A stretch of DNA of 64,000 nucleotides from Paenibacillus daejeonensis DSM 15491 (GCF_000378385.1 NZ_KB899660.1:372001-436000), one strand, 5' to 3'; shown: positions 43,354-52,763, counted from the first letter of the stretch. A program made the numbers and translations. Notes: a model not told the origin generated them from the sequence alone.

Positions 43354-44466
43354 ATGGAACAATGGACACTTTGGTTATTGCTAGCCGTCATAGTGTTGCC
43401 AGTTACATTTATGATGATTGCGACACCTTACTTGACCCGACGTACCGAGAGCTTCGGCATAGGCATCACGGAGGAAGTCTACCTCAGTGATACGCTCAAG
43501 CGAATCCGCAGCCGTTATGCAATTACACTAGGGGTGCTATGTGCCGGATTATTGGCAGCGGCGCTGCTGATTTTTCCACTCCAGGATGAGCAGTCGATGC
43601 CGTATCTCATGGTTGGCTACGTGAGCGTAGCGGGCATCGCATCCTTCCTGCTCTATCTGTACAATCATAACCGGATGAAGCAGCTTAAAGAGCAGCATGG
43701 CTGGCAACAGCCCGATATGCAACGAGCGGTTATCGACACTCGTTTTCGGTCACGCAAACCTACGTTATCGAACTTTTGTTTTGTTCCTCATCTTGTCGTA
43801 TCTGCCGCCACATTTGTCATTGTCTTTCTTATGTACGATAAGTTCCCGGAGACCATTGCGATGCAGTATGACTTTCAAGGCCAGGTCACCCGTTCGGTTG
43901 ACAAATCCTACTTTAGCCTCCTGCTCCCGGTAGGATTCCAGCTGCTCATGATTGCTATGCTCATGCTGACCAATACGATTATCTCCATTAGTAAACAACA
44001 GCTGGACAAATCAGACGCTGCCGCTTCTACAGAACGCAGCCTGGTCTTTCGTCGGAGCTGGTCCATCATGATTGTCATCACTGGATTTTTGCTTACCCTC
44101 CTGTTCTCGTTCATGATTATGACCGATCTGCTTGGGATTCCGCCATTTGTGATGACCCTTGTCCCTCTGCTCATCACCGGCGTCATCTTGGGTGGCAGTA
44201 TCTGGCTCTCCGTAAGGGTCGGTCAAGGAGGAAGCCGGCTGAAGCATGTACCCGCTGGTGCTGCCGCTACCGGTACGGGACCTTCCGATGACGACAAGCA
44301 TTGGAAGCTTGGCATCTTTTATTACAACCCGGCTGATCCCGCGCTGTTCCTGGAGAAGCGGTTCGGCGTAGGCTGGACCATGAATATGGGACGTCCGCTC
44401 GGCATGCTGCTTGCCATCCTGCCACTCGTCATCGTCGCTCTTGTCATTTGGCTAGTTCCCAAGTGA
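43354..44466 (+). CDS. DUF1648 membrane protein
   Basis: This 370-residue protein starts MEQWTLWLLLAVIVLPVTFM; the ATG at 43354 has AGGAGTGG upstream. Seven or eight hydrophobic segments are visible. The DUF1648 signature (YDKFPETIAMQYDFQGQVTR, about 170-195) lies after the fourth or fifth of them. A DUF5808-like segment (KLGIFYYNPADPALFLEKRF and GVGWTMNMGR) lies near the C-terminus. Homologues accompany YtrA-type GntR regulators in Bacillus and Paenibacillus. The molecular role is unknown. Confidence 0.88.
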   Translation: MEQWTLWLLLAVIVLPVTFMMIATPYLTRRTESFGIGITEEVYLSDTLKRIRSRYAITLGVLCAGLLAAALLIFPLQDEQSMPYLMVGYVSVAGIASFLLYLYNHNRMKQLKEQHGWQQPDMQRAVIDTRFRSRKPTLSNFCFVPHLVVSAATFVIVFLMYDKFPETIAMQYDFQGQVTRSVDKSYFSLLLPVGFQLLMIAMLMLTNTIISISKQQLDKSDAAASTERSLVFRRSWSIMIVITGFLLTLLFSFMIMTDLLGIPPFVMTLVPLLITGVILGGSIWLSVRVGQGGSRLKHVPAGAAATGTGPSDDDKHWKLGIFYYNPADPALFLEKRFGVGWTMNMGRPLGMLLAILPLVIVALVIWLVPK

Positions 44467-44495
44467 TCTTGGCTAGACCCATCGCAAATGAAAAA

Positions 44496-44514
44496 CCCCC
44501 CTGAATTCAGGGGG
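44496..44514. terminator. Shared bidirectional terminator, containing the stop codon of the FAD-Rieske gene
   Basis: CCCCCTGAATTCAGGGGG is a perfect palindrome between convergent genes, with A5 on one side giving T5 on the minus strand. The TGA of the minus-strand gene lies inside the stem. Confidence 0.88.
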
Positions 44515-46036
44515 TTAGTCGTTTAAGCGGCTTCTCCGCCGGACCTTCCATAACCTCCCCAGTGATGGAGAAGCGCGAGCCATGGCACGGGCAATCCCAG
44601 CTCCGCTCGCCATTGTTCCATTCTACTTCGCAGCCCATGTGAGTGCATGTCGTATCTACGAGGTAGAGCTTGCCCTCTTCATCACGATAGGCGCCAGCAC
44701 GTTTGCCATTGAACCTTATGACGCTCCCTTCGTCGGGGCTCAGCTCCTCGGCGCGCTTGCTGCCAAAGTCCAGCTTGCCTCCGATTAAGTGCTTGGCTAC
44801 ATCTGCGTTGTCCTTAATCAGAGAACCGAGCATTTTGCCTGATGTGCCTCGTGAAGGTGAGAACAGCTCTTCGTATCGATTAGCTCTGTCCAGAATGAGG
44901 TCGGTTAGCAGTAAGGCTGCTGCTGTACCGTTCGTCATGCCCCATTTGCGAAAGCCTGTGGCCACAAAAATGTTGTCGTGGGAGGCCGTTGCACGACCGA
45001 TGTAGGGCAGCTTGTCCCCTGTTATCAGATCCTGCGCTGACCAGCGGTACGCGATCTCATCCAGCTCCAGCGCGTTCTTGGCATACATCTGCAGCTCTTC
45101 GTAGTGATTGATCGTACAGATCCCTTGTCCGGTCTTATGACTCTGACCGCCCAGGATGATCAATTCCGAGCCGTCCGCCTGCCGGGCATTCCGGATGGAG
45201 CGTTTGGGCTCTTCGGCCGTAATGTACATCCCGCCGGGATAAGGCTGCTTCGCCTTCAAGCCCAGCACATAGGACCGTTCCGCATGCATCCGAGCGAAGT
45301 AGAAGCCCAGACTGTCATGGTATGGAAAGTGTGTGGCTTGGATGACATACTTGGCATCGATTCGATTGCCGCTTGCTGTGAATACGGTTGGTGTCTCATC
45401 ATGATCAAGATCCGATGCTGTCGTCTCCTCGAATACCTGGCCGCCACGCTCCGTGAAATCCTTCAGTAAACCTTTCAAATATTCAAGTGGATGGAACTGT
45501 GCTTGATGATTCATCACCACCGCACCAATCGCGGCCACATCGAGCGGAATATCGTCTACGTAAGCGCCGGGAATGCCAAGCTTCACATACGCCTCATATT
45601 CGTCCTTCAGTTTGCTTACCTGGGATTCTGTATTCGTATACACATAAGCGTCGTGATTTTCCCACCCACAAGAGATATTCTCCTGTTCGACAGTTGCTCT
45701 GACGAAATCAAGCGCCTCTTGTTGGGACTGGTAGAACAGCTTGGCTTGTTCTTCACCCTCCGATCGGATCAGCTCATCATAAATGAGATCATGCTGGGCC
45801 GTCACTTTGGCCGTCGTATGCGCGGTGGTACCATTAAGCAGTCTGCCACCATCGATTAAGACGACCTTCACGCCCTCGCGGGCAAGCAGATAAGCAGCTG
45901 TAATACCGGTTATGCCGCCGCCAACGACCACGACCTCCGTCTGCAGATCGCGATCAAGCGCGCTGAATGTAGGAATTTCGGTCGAAGCTGTCCAATACGA
46001 TTCCGGAAATTGCGGCAAGCCTGTTGGGTTGTCCAT
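44507..46036 (-). CDS. FAD-dependent oxidoreductase with C-terminal Rieske 2Fe-2S domain (YhfW-like)
   Basis: This 509-residue protein has an N-terminal FAD-binding DAO fold (EVVVVGGGITGITAAYLLAR, ILGGQSHKTGQG, NIFVATGFRKWGMTNGTAAA). A Rieske domain in the last 90 residues has CTHMGC and CPCHGS ligands (two Cys and two His). Bacillus YhfW has this architecture. The electron donor and acceptor are unknown. The coding region ends inside its own terminator hairpin. Confidence 0.93.
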   Translation of the reverse strand: MDNPTGLPQFPESYWTASTEIPTFSALDRDLQTEVVVVGGGITGITAAYLLAREGVKVVLIDGGRLLNGTTAHTTAKVTAQHDLIYDELIRSEGEEQAKLFYQSQQEALDFVRATVEQENISCGWENHDAYVYTNTESQVSKLKDEYEAYVKLGIPGAYVDDIPLDVAAIGAVVMNHQAQFHPLEYLKGLLKDFTERGGQVFEETTASDLDHDETPTVFTASGNRIDAKYVIQATHFPYHDSLGFYFARMHAERSYVLGLKAKQPYPGGMYITAEEPKRSIRNARQADGSELIILGGQSHKTGQGICTINHYEELQMYAKNALELDEIAYRWSAQDLITGDKLPYIGRATASHDNIFVATGFRKWGMTNGTAAALLLTDLILDRANRYEELFSPSRGTSGKMLGSLIKDNADVAKHLIGGKLDFGSKRAEELSPDEGSVIRFNGKRAGAYRDEEGKLYLVDTTCTHMGCEVEWNNGERSWDCPCHGSRFSITGEVMEGPAEKPLKRLTP

Positions 46037-46245
46037 TCCTTGTCACCTCATCACTGGTCTCCAGTATATTGTGCCTCATGAACGGGAAATTATGCCAAGC
46101 AGTGAGCTTTTACCCGTTAATTCGCTGGATGACACTGGAAGAAGCTTGCAGGACAGGGGCTTTCCCTTCCTTTCCCTTGCGCAATATGTTTTAATAGAGA
46201 ATAGGGCCCAATTGGGCGTCTCTTTTGCGGAAAGGAGTGACTGGC

Positions 46246-46650
46246 ATGCAGATTTCGTCGTTTTTGCTGCCTAAAGAAAAGGTCACCTATGTGTTGGCCT
46301 CAGATTCCATGGCCGTTGCCATGCATAAATTGGAACATCAAAAATATACGGCTATCCCTATCATCGATGATGAGGGCAAGTATATCGGTACGCTTTCAGA
46401 GGGAGATCTGCTGTGGAAGATGAAGGATACTCCCGGCCTGACGTTCGAAACGATGGAGCAGGTGCCGGTCAGCAAGATGAGAAAACGCGTCTTCAACGAA
46501 TCTGTTGTGATCGACGCACATATGGAGGATATGCTGACCCTTGCGGCCGATCAAAACTTCGTGCCCGTAACCGATCATCATGGTGTGTTCCTGGGCATCA
46601 TCAGGCGCAAGGACATTATTGAGTATTATACGCGCAATATCACAGACTGA
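46246..46650 (+). CDS. CBS-domain pair protein
   Basis: About 134 residues from the ATG at 46246 (AAAGGAG upstream; the frame opens at 46225). Two CBS motifs (SMAVAMHKLEHQKYTAIPII with GTLSEGDLLW, and HMEDMLTLAADQNFVPVTD with GIIRRKDIIEYY) form one Bateman module and no other domain. Such stand-alone modules bind adenine nucleotides; the c-di-AMP sensor CbpB/DarB is one example, but this protein is not clearly an orthologue. It is monocistronic with a strong terminator. Confidence 0.88.
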   Translation: MQISSFLLPKEKVTYVLASDSMAVAMHKLEHQKYTAIPIIDDEGKYIGTLSEGDLLWKMKDTPGLTFETMEQVPVSKMRKRVFNESVVIDAHMEDMLTLAADQNFVPVTDHHGVFLGIIRRKDIIEYYTRNITD

Positions 46651-46670
46651 ATGCATCCTACAGTCTGCAA

Positions 46671-46731
46671 AAGAAACCGTTCCTGGGTTAGTGGCTGATG
46701 CAGCCCTGCCGAATGCCAGGAACGGTTTCTT
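46671..46731 (+). terminator. Rho-independent terminator of the CBS-protein gene
   Basis: AAGAAACCGTTCCTGG pairs perfectly with CCAGGAACGGTTTCTT, followed by seven more T. The 16-bp stem starts 21 nt after the stop and probably also ends the convergent GH9 transcript. Confidence 0.92.
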
Positions 46732-46752
46732 TTTTTTGCATGGGTGTCTGCT

Positions 46753-48588
46753 CTACCTGTTTAGTGCAGCCAGTACAAAAACCAGAGGGGCATTATAATC
46801 AATCGCATATTCATTGGTCGAGTAGGAGTCGACATGGTCAATATAGGATTTGGCCGGTGGGGGCGACTGCTCTTGGAGCAGCTTATCGATTGCAGGATCG
46901 CCGCCATACCGATTAGGTCCGCCTACGACCAGACCCGGGACATAGACGCCTGTGCTGACCATAATTCGATGATGCGGATGCATGGGCATCACGGCTCCGG
47001 CTCCCGTCACATACGTAGTCCCCAGCGTATTACGTCCGAGGGTATAATGCAGCTGCTCCAGCGCCACGGAGACGAATACATCTTGCGGCTCCAGTTCTTG
47101 TGCGAGCAGGAGCAGCTGGGCTAATGCCATTCCCTTCTTGGCAGAAGCCCAGGTGTACTCGTCAGACTCCAGGGCGTAACGATAACCGTTGGCGTCCGAG
47201 CGCGACACGATGGCCTGCGCTTTGTCTACGAGCAGCGAACTCGCTGTGGCCCGCCGATGCTCCGGAGCACCGGCTGCCGTAGCCAGAGCGAAGTGACCCA
47301 ATGATAACCCGGAGCCCCAGCCGATTGCCTCCGCTGCAGCAGGCGATTGCTGAGATAGTAAATCTTCCAGAACCGATGCATAGTGGGCATCACTTGTCGT
47401 TTTGAGGAGCTCTGCAGCCGCCCAGTACCGCTCTCCCCAGTCCCCTGATTTCTCATACCCGCCGGAGCCATTATCCTGCCTCTGCGTCTTGATGAATAGC
47501 GGATTCGTCTGCTTCTCCAGATAGGCCTGGGCCGCTTGGCTGCTGGCCAGCAACTGCTCTGCATACGCCTTGTCGAACGGCTCGTATACCCTGGCTGCAA
47601 TGGCCAATGCACCAGCATACATGGCTGTCCCATATGTAGATAAGCCAAAAATGTACCGCGGCTGCGTATCCTGCTCCGGCCGGATCATGCCAGGCCATTG
47701 CATACCCGCCAATTTGTGATAGACAGCACCGTCCGCTCGCTGCATCTTGAGCATCCAGTCCAGCTCAAACTTAACCTCCTCCAGTACATCGGGCCACGAC
47801 GCGGCTGCCGGGTCAGCAATGTCGGCTGGAATCTGCAGGTTCTGCTTCGTATAGGCCTGCGGGTAGAGCTCATAGGATAGCAGCAGTTGGGCCACGGTAA
47901 TGGCGGCAGGCGAAGTATATTTGCCATAATCCCCCGCATCATACCAACCGCCGCTGACATCGATTGGCTGGCCGTCTCCTGCCTCTGGGAAATCAGGGTC
48001 CAGCTCCGCATGCGCATCCTGCAGATGACCGCCTGGATGCTGCAGGCCCGTCACGGGATCATTCATCGGAACCCCTGATCGACCGAGCGTATAGGAGCGA
48101 GTCAGCTCTGCAAATACATCCTCATATACGTTGCTGCTGATTCGGAATGGATGCGAATAACCAACCCCGTCCACATCAATCCGGTACTCCCCCTCCTGCC
48201 CCAGCTCGGAAAAATCCATTTCCCGCACAAGCTCGCCGGCATCACTGTCCTGTACAGGCTGAGATAGGGAGCCTTCGTAAACGACTTGGCCGTCCGCAAG
48301 ATTAACTACACGGAAGCGCTCGCCCCCCTCCTCTCCAGCGAGCATCGCCCGGTTGATCGCACCGGGAAAATAACCAACCTGATTCACCTTGATACGCTCA
48401 TCTACGGAATTCTCGTTCACCTGGATCTCCTCGCTCTCGTCGGAATCAGTTGTCTCATTTACTCGTTCATTGTCTGGTGGCGGCACGGGAGGCGATGGGT
48501 CATTGCTGCAGCCCGCCATCACTAGCATAAGCATCACGGTCAACACCATTGTAACGTACGGTAACCCTGAATTTGATATCGTTTTCAT
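46753..48588 (-). CDS. GH9 family glycoside hydrolase, lipoprotein (endoglucanase-like)
   Basis: About 611 residues from the ATG at 48588, preferred to the GTG at 48600 which touches the GGAGG. A lipoprotein signal ends in MAGC, with an acidic Ser/Pro linker. An N-terminal Ig-like cellulase domain (IKVNQVGYFPG) precedes the GH9 barrel with GGWYDAGDYGKY (two catalytic aspartates), the substrate-binding HPHHR motif and YSTNEYAIDYNAP (general acid glutamate). GH9 enzymes cleave beta-1,4-glucans. Lipid anchoring suggests it trims cello- or xylogluco-oligosaccharides at the cell surface. Confidence 0.93.
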   Translation of the reverse strand: MKTISNSGLPYVTMVLTVMLMLVMAGCSNDPSPPVPPPDNERVNETTDSDESEEIQVNENSVDERIKVNQVGYFPGAINRAMLAGEEGGERFRVVNLADGQVVYEGSLSQPVQDSDAGELVREMDFSELGQEGEYRIDVDGVGYSHPFRISSNVYEDVFAELTRSYTLGRSGVPMNDPVTGLQHPGGHLQDAHAELDPDFPEAGDGQPIDVSGGWYDAGDYGKYTSPAAITVAQLLLSYELYPQAYTKQNLQIPADIADPAAASWPDVLEEVKFELDWMLKMQRADGAVYHKLAGMQWPGMIRPEQDTQPRYIFGLSTYGTAMYAGALAIAARVYEPFDKAYAEQLLASSQAAQAYLEKQTNPLFIKTQRQDNGSGGYEKSGDWGERYWAAAELLKTTSDAHYASVLEDLLSQQSPAAAEAIGWGSGLSLGHFALATAAGAPEHRRATASSLLVDKAQAIVSRSDANGYRYALESDEYTWASAKKGMALAQLLLLAQELEPQDVFVSVALEQLHYTLGRNTLGTTYVTGAGAVMPMHPHHRIMVSTGVYVPGLVVGGPNRYGGDPAIDKLLQEQSPPPAKSYIDHVDSYSTNEYAIDYNAPLVFVLAALNR

Positions 48589-48671
48589 AAACCCGCACAC
48601 CTCCCGTAGCCTTCTAGTGTCATTGTACCTTAACTCCCAGTTTTTTCAATGTGGTTTTTTTTCAAAAAAAA

Positions 48672-48718
48672 GCCATAGCCCCTGACAATCAGAACAACTG
48701 ACTGCCGGGCACTATGGC
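48672..48718 (-). terminator. Rho-independent terminator of the ABC exporter gene
   Basis: GCCATAG/CTATGGC close a long stem-loop with additional inner pairing; on the minus strand a run of eight T follows. It starts 7 nt after the stop. Confidence 0.88.
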
Positions 48719-48725
48719 CTGTTCG

Positions 48726-50444
48726 TTATACCTTGCTGTACTGCGCATCATGCAGCCGGCTGTAAATCCCGCCGGAGGCTACCAGCTCGTGATGGCTGCC
48801 CTGCTCAGCAATGCCGCTCTCGTTGACAACGATGATCCGGTCGGCATTCTTGATCGTCGTCAGACGGTGCGCGATGACGAGCGTGGTGCGGCCAACGGAC
48901 AGTTCGGCCAGCGATTGCTGGATGAGCGCTTCCGTCTCGGTATCTAGCGCGGAAGTTGCTTCGTCCAGGATGAGGATTGGCGGATTCTTCAAGAACATAC
49001 GGGCAATCGAGAGCCGCTGCTTCTGGCCACCGGAGAGCTTGACGCCGCGTTCACCGATTATCGTATTCATGCCCTCAGGCATCCTGTTAATCATCTCGTC
49101 CAGTGAAGCGCGCCGTGCCGCTTCCCAGATCTGCTCATCTGTCGCATCCAATTGCCCATAGGCAATGTTCTCCCGGATCGAACCGGAGAACAGGAATACA
49201 TCCTGCTGCACAATACCGATATGCTTGCGCAGCGAGTTCAGTTTCAGCTGACGGATGTCCATGCCATCAATCGTAATGCTGCCCTCCTGAACCTCATAGA
49301 AGCGTGGCAGCAGGCTGCAGATTGTCGTTTTACCAGCGCCTGAAGGACCGACGAACGCGAGCGTTTCTCCCGCTTTAATGGTGAGATCAATGTTATTCAG
49401 AATCGTCCGTCCCTGTTCATAGCCGAACGTCACATGGTTGAACCGGATATCTCCCTTGACCTTCTCCACGGATACTGCATCCGGGCGGTCAGCAATTTCC
49501 GGCTCCGTGTCCATGATTTCCAGATAGCGGCGGAAGCCGGCGATCCCTTTTGGATAGGTCTCGATTACAGCATTGATCTTCTCAATTGGCCGGAAGAACG
49601 TTGTTGAAAGCAGGATGAAGGCCAGGAAATCCCCCAATTCAATGCGTTCTTGTACGAAGAACCATGCGCCGGCAATCATTACGAAGATCGTGACCAGTCG
49701 CATCATCATATAGTTGATGGAGATGCTCTTGGCCATCGTCTTGTAGGCCATCAGCTTGGTTTCACGGAAATTCTTGTTATCTACGGCAAACAGCTTTTTC
49801 TCATGGGCTTCGTTAGCAAACGATTGGACGACCCGGATGCCGCCGACATTCTCTTCAATGCGAGCGTTAAAGTTCCCTACATCCCCGAATAGCCGCTGAT
49901 ACGTCTTGGTCATTTTGCCGCCAAATACGATAATGAGCCAAGCCATCACTGGAATGATGATGAAGGTAATCAGGGCCAGCTCCAGATTAATATAGGCCAT
50001 CAGAGAGAAGGAACCAACCAATGTCATCACTGCGATGAAGACATCCTCGGGTCCGTGATGCGCCACCTCACCAATGTCATTCAGGTCATTCGTCATCCGG
50101 CCCATCAGGTGACCGGTCTTGTAATTATCGAAGAAACGAAACGATAGCTTCTGAATATGGCTGAACAGATTACGCCTCATATCGGTTTCAATATTGATCC
50201 CCAACATATGGCCCCAATACGTAACCACGTAATTCAAGACCATATTGAGCACATAAATGGCCAGCAATCCTACACAAGACCACACGATCAGTGACATGTT
50301 ACCGCTAGGCAGCAAGTCATCGGTGAATACTTTGACTGCCAAAGGAAAAGCCAGCTCGAGCAGTCCCGCGATAACGGCGCAGGAGAAATCAAGGAAAAAT
50401 AACCCTTTGTAAGGCTTGTAATACCCAAAAAAACGACGCAACAC
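48726..50444 (-). CDS. ABC exporter half-transporter (permease fused to ATPase)
   Basis: This 572-residue protein has six transmembrane helices in the first 310 residues and an ATPase domain with Walker A (GPSGAGKTT), the signature LSGGQKQR, Walker B (ILILDEATSALD) and the H-loop (VIAHRLTTI). It is homologous to BmrA/YfiB-type multidrug or lipid exporters and should function as a homodimer. No partner gene is adjacent. The substrate is unknown. Confidence 0.95.
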   Translation of the reverse strand: MLRRFFGYYKPYKGLFFLDFSCAVIAGLLELAFPLAVKVFTDDLLPSGNMSLIVWSCVGLLAIYVLNMVLNYVVTYWGHMLGINIETDMRRNLFSHIQKLSFRFFDNYKTGHLMGRMTNDLNDIGEVAHHGPEDVFIAVMTLVGSFSLMAYINLELALITFIIIPVMAWLIIVFGGKMTKTYQRLFGDVGNFNARIEENVGGIRVVQSFANEAHEKKLFAVDNKNFRETKLMAYKTMAKSISINYMMMRLVTIFVMIAGAWFFVQERIELGDFLAFILLSTTFFRPIEKINAVIETYPKGIAGFRRYLEIMDTEPEIADRPDAVSVEKVKGDIRFNHVTFGYEQGRTILNNIDLTIKAGETLAFVGPSGAGKTTICSLLPRFYEVQEGSITIDGMDIRQLKLNSLRKHIGIVQQDVFLFSGSIRENIAYGQLDATDEQIWEAARRASLDEMINRMPEGMNTIIGERGVKLSGGQKQRLSIARMFLKNPPILILDEATSALDTETEALIQQSLAELSVGRTTLVIAHRLTTIKNADRIIVVNESGIAEQGSHHELVASGGIYSRLHDAQYSKV

Positions 50445-50631
50445 GAATAATCACACTCCACATCTGTCAGCTAAGAAGTTGTCCGCTACTTTAGCATCAT
50501 ATATGTATACAAATGTATGGTGAACCTCACATAAAGTCAAGACATTTTTTGAGAATGATAATTCTTCTCATCTATTTCTTTATTTATTTATGCTATTTCT
50601 TTTTTCTTTCGCTGAACTTTTTTGCAGGGCG

Positions 50632-50657
50632 TGTAACTTCTTATATACTGAAACGTG
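50632..50657 (+). promoter_or_regulatory. Candidate ECF promoter in front of the second ECF operon
   Basis: TGTAAC (50632-50637), a 16-bp spacer and CGTG (50654-50657) match the TGAAAC-N16-CGT pattern of autoregulated ECF promoters. The -10 box overlaps the first possible start codon, GTG at 50655. Confidence 0.6.
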
Positions 50658-51227
50658 GATACAGCAGAACAAGGCGGCTACACTCGCAGAAAAGGGGGAT
50701 GCACGGTCGAAACACATGCACTGGATCATATCTATCGGACCTATGGTGCCGACTTATACCGTTATTTATTCTCCCTGGCTGCAAGTCCCCAGGCTGCCGA
50801 GGATCTGATGCAGGATACGTTCTACAAGGCTTATGTCTATCTTGACAGTTATGACAATGAACGCATCAAGCCCTGGCTGTTCAAGGTCGCTTACCATGCC
50901 TTCATTGATTGGCAGCGCAAAGAACGCCGAAGCAGCCCTTATGAGCCGGCCTGGATGGAACAGACAGCAGCAGCCGGTCCGGCTGCAAAGAGCGCCGAGC
51001 AGGAAGCGTTGGCACGTGAGGAAGCACAGAGCTGGTTCCGTTTGCTGGGCAAGCTGACCATCAACAAACGCCACGCGGTACTGCTGCGCGACCATCATCA
51101 ACTCTCCTACCAGGAGATTGCAGATATTACAGGACTGTCGCTGGCTAGCGTGAAGATCAATATTCATCGCGGGCGTGAGGAGCTTAGACAACTGATTCAG
51201 CAAACCTATGGAGGCGATTACCGATGA
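50655..51227 (+). CDS. ECF-type RNA polymerase sigma factor
   Basis: The frame codes for up to 190 residues. Region 2 (YGADLYRYLFSLAASPQAAE and DLMQDTFYKAYVYLDS) and region 4 (INKRHAVLLRDHHQLSYQEI and ADITGLSLASVKINIHRG) are clear. The GTG at 50655 is the only standard start but overlaps a likely ECF -10 box. If that promoter is real, translation must begin further in, perhaps at the CTG at 50721 (giving a protein that begins LDHIYRTYG), which lacks a clear ribosome binding site. It overlaps the anti-sigma gene by 4 bp. Confidence 0.88.
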   Translation: MDTAEQGGYTRRKGGCTVETHALDHIYRTYGADLYRYLFSLAASPQAAEDLMQDTFYKAYVYLDSYDNERIKPWLFKVAYHAFIDWQRKERRSSPYEPAWMEQTAAAGPAAKSAEQEALAREEAQSWFRLLGKLTINKRHAVLLRDHHQLSYQEIADITGLSLASVKINIHRGREELRQLIQQTYGGDYR

Positions 51228-52411
51228 CCACATATAGCTGCAAAGAAATCGATGAACTGTGGGACCGTTATTTGGACGGGTCCTGCACTCCGGAGGAGGA
51301 GCAACAGGTCGAGGCCCATCTGGAGCATTGCCCTGCATGCCAGCAGCGGTTGGAGCAAGCCCTTGCTGCCCAGGCTGCCCTTGTCCCCCCTGTGCCGCCC
51401 GAGCCAGCTCCGCCATCTGGAGGGGAGCAGCAGCGGTGGATGCGGCGGGCCAAGTGGCGAAACCGATTGGGGACGGTATTCAACCTGTTCTGCGCCTTCA
51501 TCCTGTTCTCGATTGTTTCAGGCATCATAACCGGTTTGCTGTATGGACTGGGCGGCTCCGACAGTACGATGAACCGGCTGCCCAAGGTCATCTCTGCAGC
51601 CGTCGGTATGACAACGCCTAACGTCAATGTCAACAGCGGCGGCATCAACAGTGGTTTCTATTTTAACCTCTCCATGGACTATTCACTGACCAAGCGGGTT
51701 GGCTACCGCGACCAGATCCTCGGTCGACTCCAGGGCGATATGCGGTTTCACCTGTTGCAGGTAAACCGGGAATGGTCGGGCGGCGCTTATCAGAGCAACC
51801 TGTTCTTCGAGTACCCTACTGTTGGAGAGGAACTGAACGAAGAACAACGTCAATATGCATCGGAGTCAGACGGCGAAGTCTGGCATGCCCTGGAGATGCT
51901 GCCCGAAGGTACGGTTTCGGAGCTGGCTTTTTCACTGGACGCACTTTACTCGCTCCAGGAAATTTATGACCTATTCGAAGGCTATGACATGGATATTGTA
52001 TGGTATGCATTTGATACTGGAGACGAGGAGAGAGTCGCCAATCTAGGCAGTTATCTCTATGACGGCAATGGCTTGTGGGGGATGAGCGATCGTCTGATGC
52101 TGGAGTACGCAGACAACAATAGCCTTCAAGTATGGGGCGATGGTCCAGCCAAGGAACAGGCCTTTCTTCGGGCACTTGAAGATTTGCAGCAAAATGAGCG
52201 GTGGGTGCGCAAGGTGGTAAGACAGCCCCAACTGCAGGAGAGAATCGATTATGTAAGCGAGCATGGCGTGCGTTCTTATGGTCTTATCGTAACTGGTCCA
52301 ACCAAGGAGCTCCTCAAGCTAAGTGAGCACCCCCATGTCACCCGACCGGCGCTCGGTGAGACCGACTGGTGGAACTGGTATCAGCCTAACTTCAGCAGTG
52401 TGCAGTATTAG
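51224..52411 (+). CDS. Zinc-finger anti-sigma factor
   Basis: This 395-residue membrane protein begins with a zf-HC2-type anti-sigma zinc-finger domain (CKEIDELWDRYLDG, HLEHCPAC, ligands HX3CX2C). A Pro-rich linker and one transmembrane helix (LFCAFILFSIVSGIITGLLY, about 88-110) lead to a large outer domain with the Sigma_reg_C-like segment (LPEGTVSELAFSLDALYSL). It should hold the upstream sigma factor inactive until an envelope signal arrives. The 4-bp overlap with the sigma gene supports the pairing. Confidence 0.92.
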   Translation: MTTYSCKEIDELWDRYLDGSCTPEEEQQVEAHLEHCPACQQRLEQALAAQAALVPPVPPEPAPPSGGEQQRWMRRAKWRNRLGTVFNLFCAFILFSIVSGIITGLLYGLGGSDSTMNRLPKVISAAVGMTTPNVNVNSGGINSGFYFNLSMDYSLTKRVGYRDQILGRLQGDMRFHLLQVNREWSGGAYQSNLFFEYPTVGEELNEEQRQYASESDGEVWHALEMLPEGTVSELAFSLDALYSLQEIYDLFEGYDMDIVWYAFDTGDEERVANLGSYLYDGNGLWGMSDRLMLEYADNNSLQVWGDGPAKEQAFLRALEDLQQNERWVRKVVRQPQLQERIDYVSEHGVRSYGLIVTGPTKELLKLSEHPHVTRPALGETDWWNWYQPNFSSVQY

Positions 52412-52456
52412 GCGCGATTACCTGAAAACTATACTATAACTCGAACACGTGAAATG

Positions 52457-52497
52457 AAAAACGGACATGTGAGCCAATCGGTCACTTGTCCGTTTTT
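52457..52497 (+). terminator. Rho-independent terminator of the second ECF operon
   Basis: AAAACGGACA-t-GTGA pairs with TCAC-t-TGTCCGTTTT around a 9-nt loop, followed by more T. It starts 45 nt after the anti-sigma stop. Confidence 0.92.
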
Positions 52498-52520
52498 TTC
52501 GCTGGATTCACTGGATGTAC

Positions 52521-52709
52521 TCAGCCCTGCTGGCCAGCACGTACCCGGATGACACCCAACTCATTGCTATTGATGGCAAAGGCGTTCCCGCCCTGACCGA
52601 CAGTTGCACTGGCGCTCTGCTTTGCCCGGAATCTCGTGTTGCTGCTGTCCGAACCAACGATATTTGTCTGACGGGTCGACTTGCCGCTCCGTTTTTTACG
52701 TTTTCCCAT
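52521..52709 (-). CDS. Small basic hypothetical protein
   Basis: This 62-residue frame begins MGKRKKRSGKSTRQTNIVGS and ends NAFAINSNELGVIRVRAGQQ. GGGGAGG lies 8 nt upstream of the ATG, a near-ideal ribosome binding site. It is very basic at the N-terminus and rich in Ser, Asn and Gln, as in small spore-coat or spore-core proteins, but no family is recognised. A second small frame (52764-52928) lies 54 bp upstream on the same strand and ends with a related-looking composition (QVGNVLASNAVNLQIYKAKG), so the two may form an operon. Confidence 0.7.
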   Translation of the reverse strand: MGKRKKRSGKSTRQTNIVGSDSSNTRFRAKQSASATVGQGGNAFAINSNELGVIRVRAGQQG

Positions 52710-52763
52710 AGAAGTGCCTCCCCTTCAAAAATGGATGTACCTGACCGTATGTTCGTTGTCACG

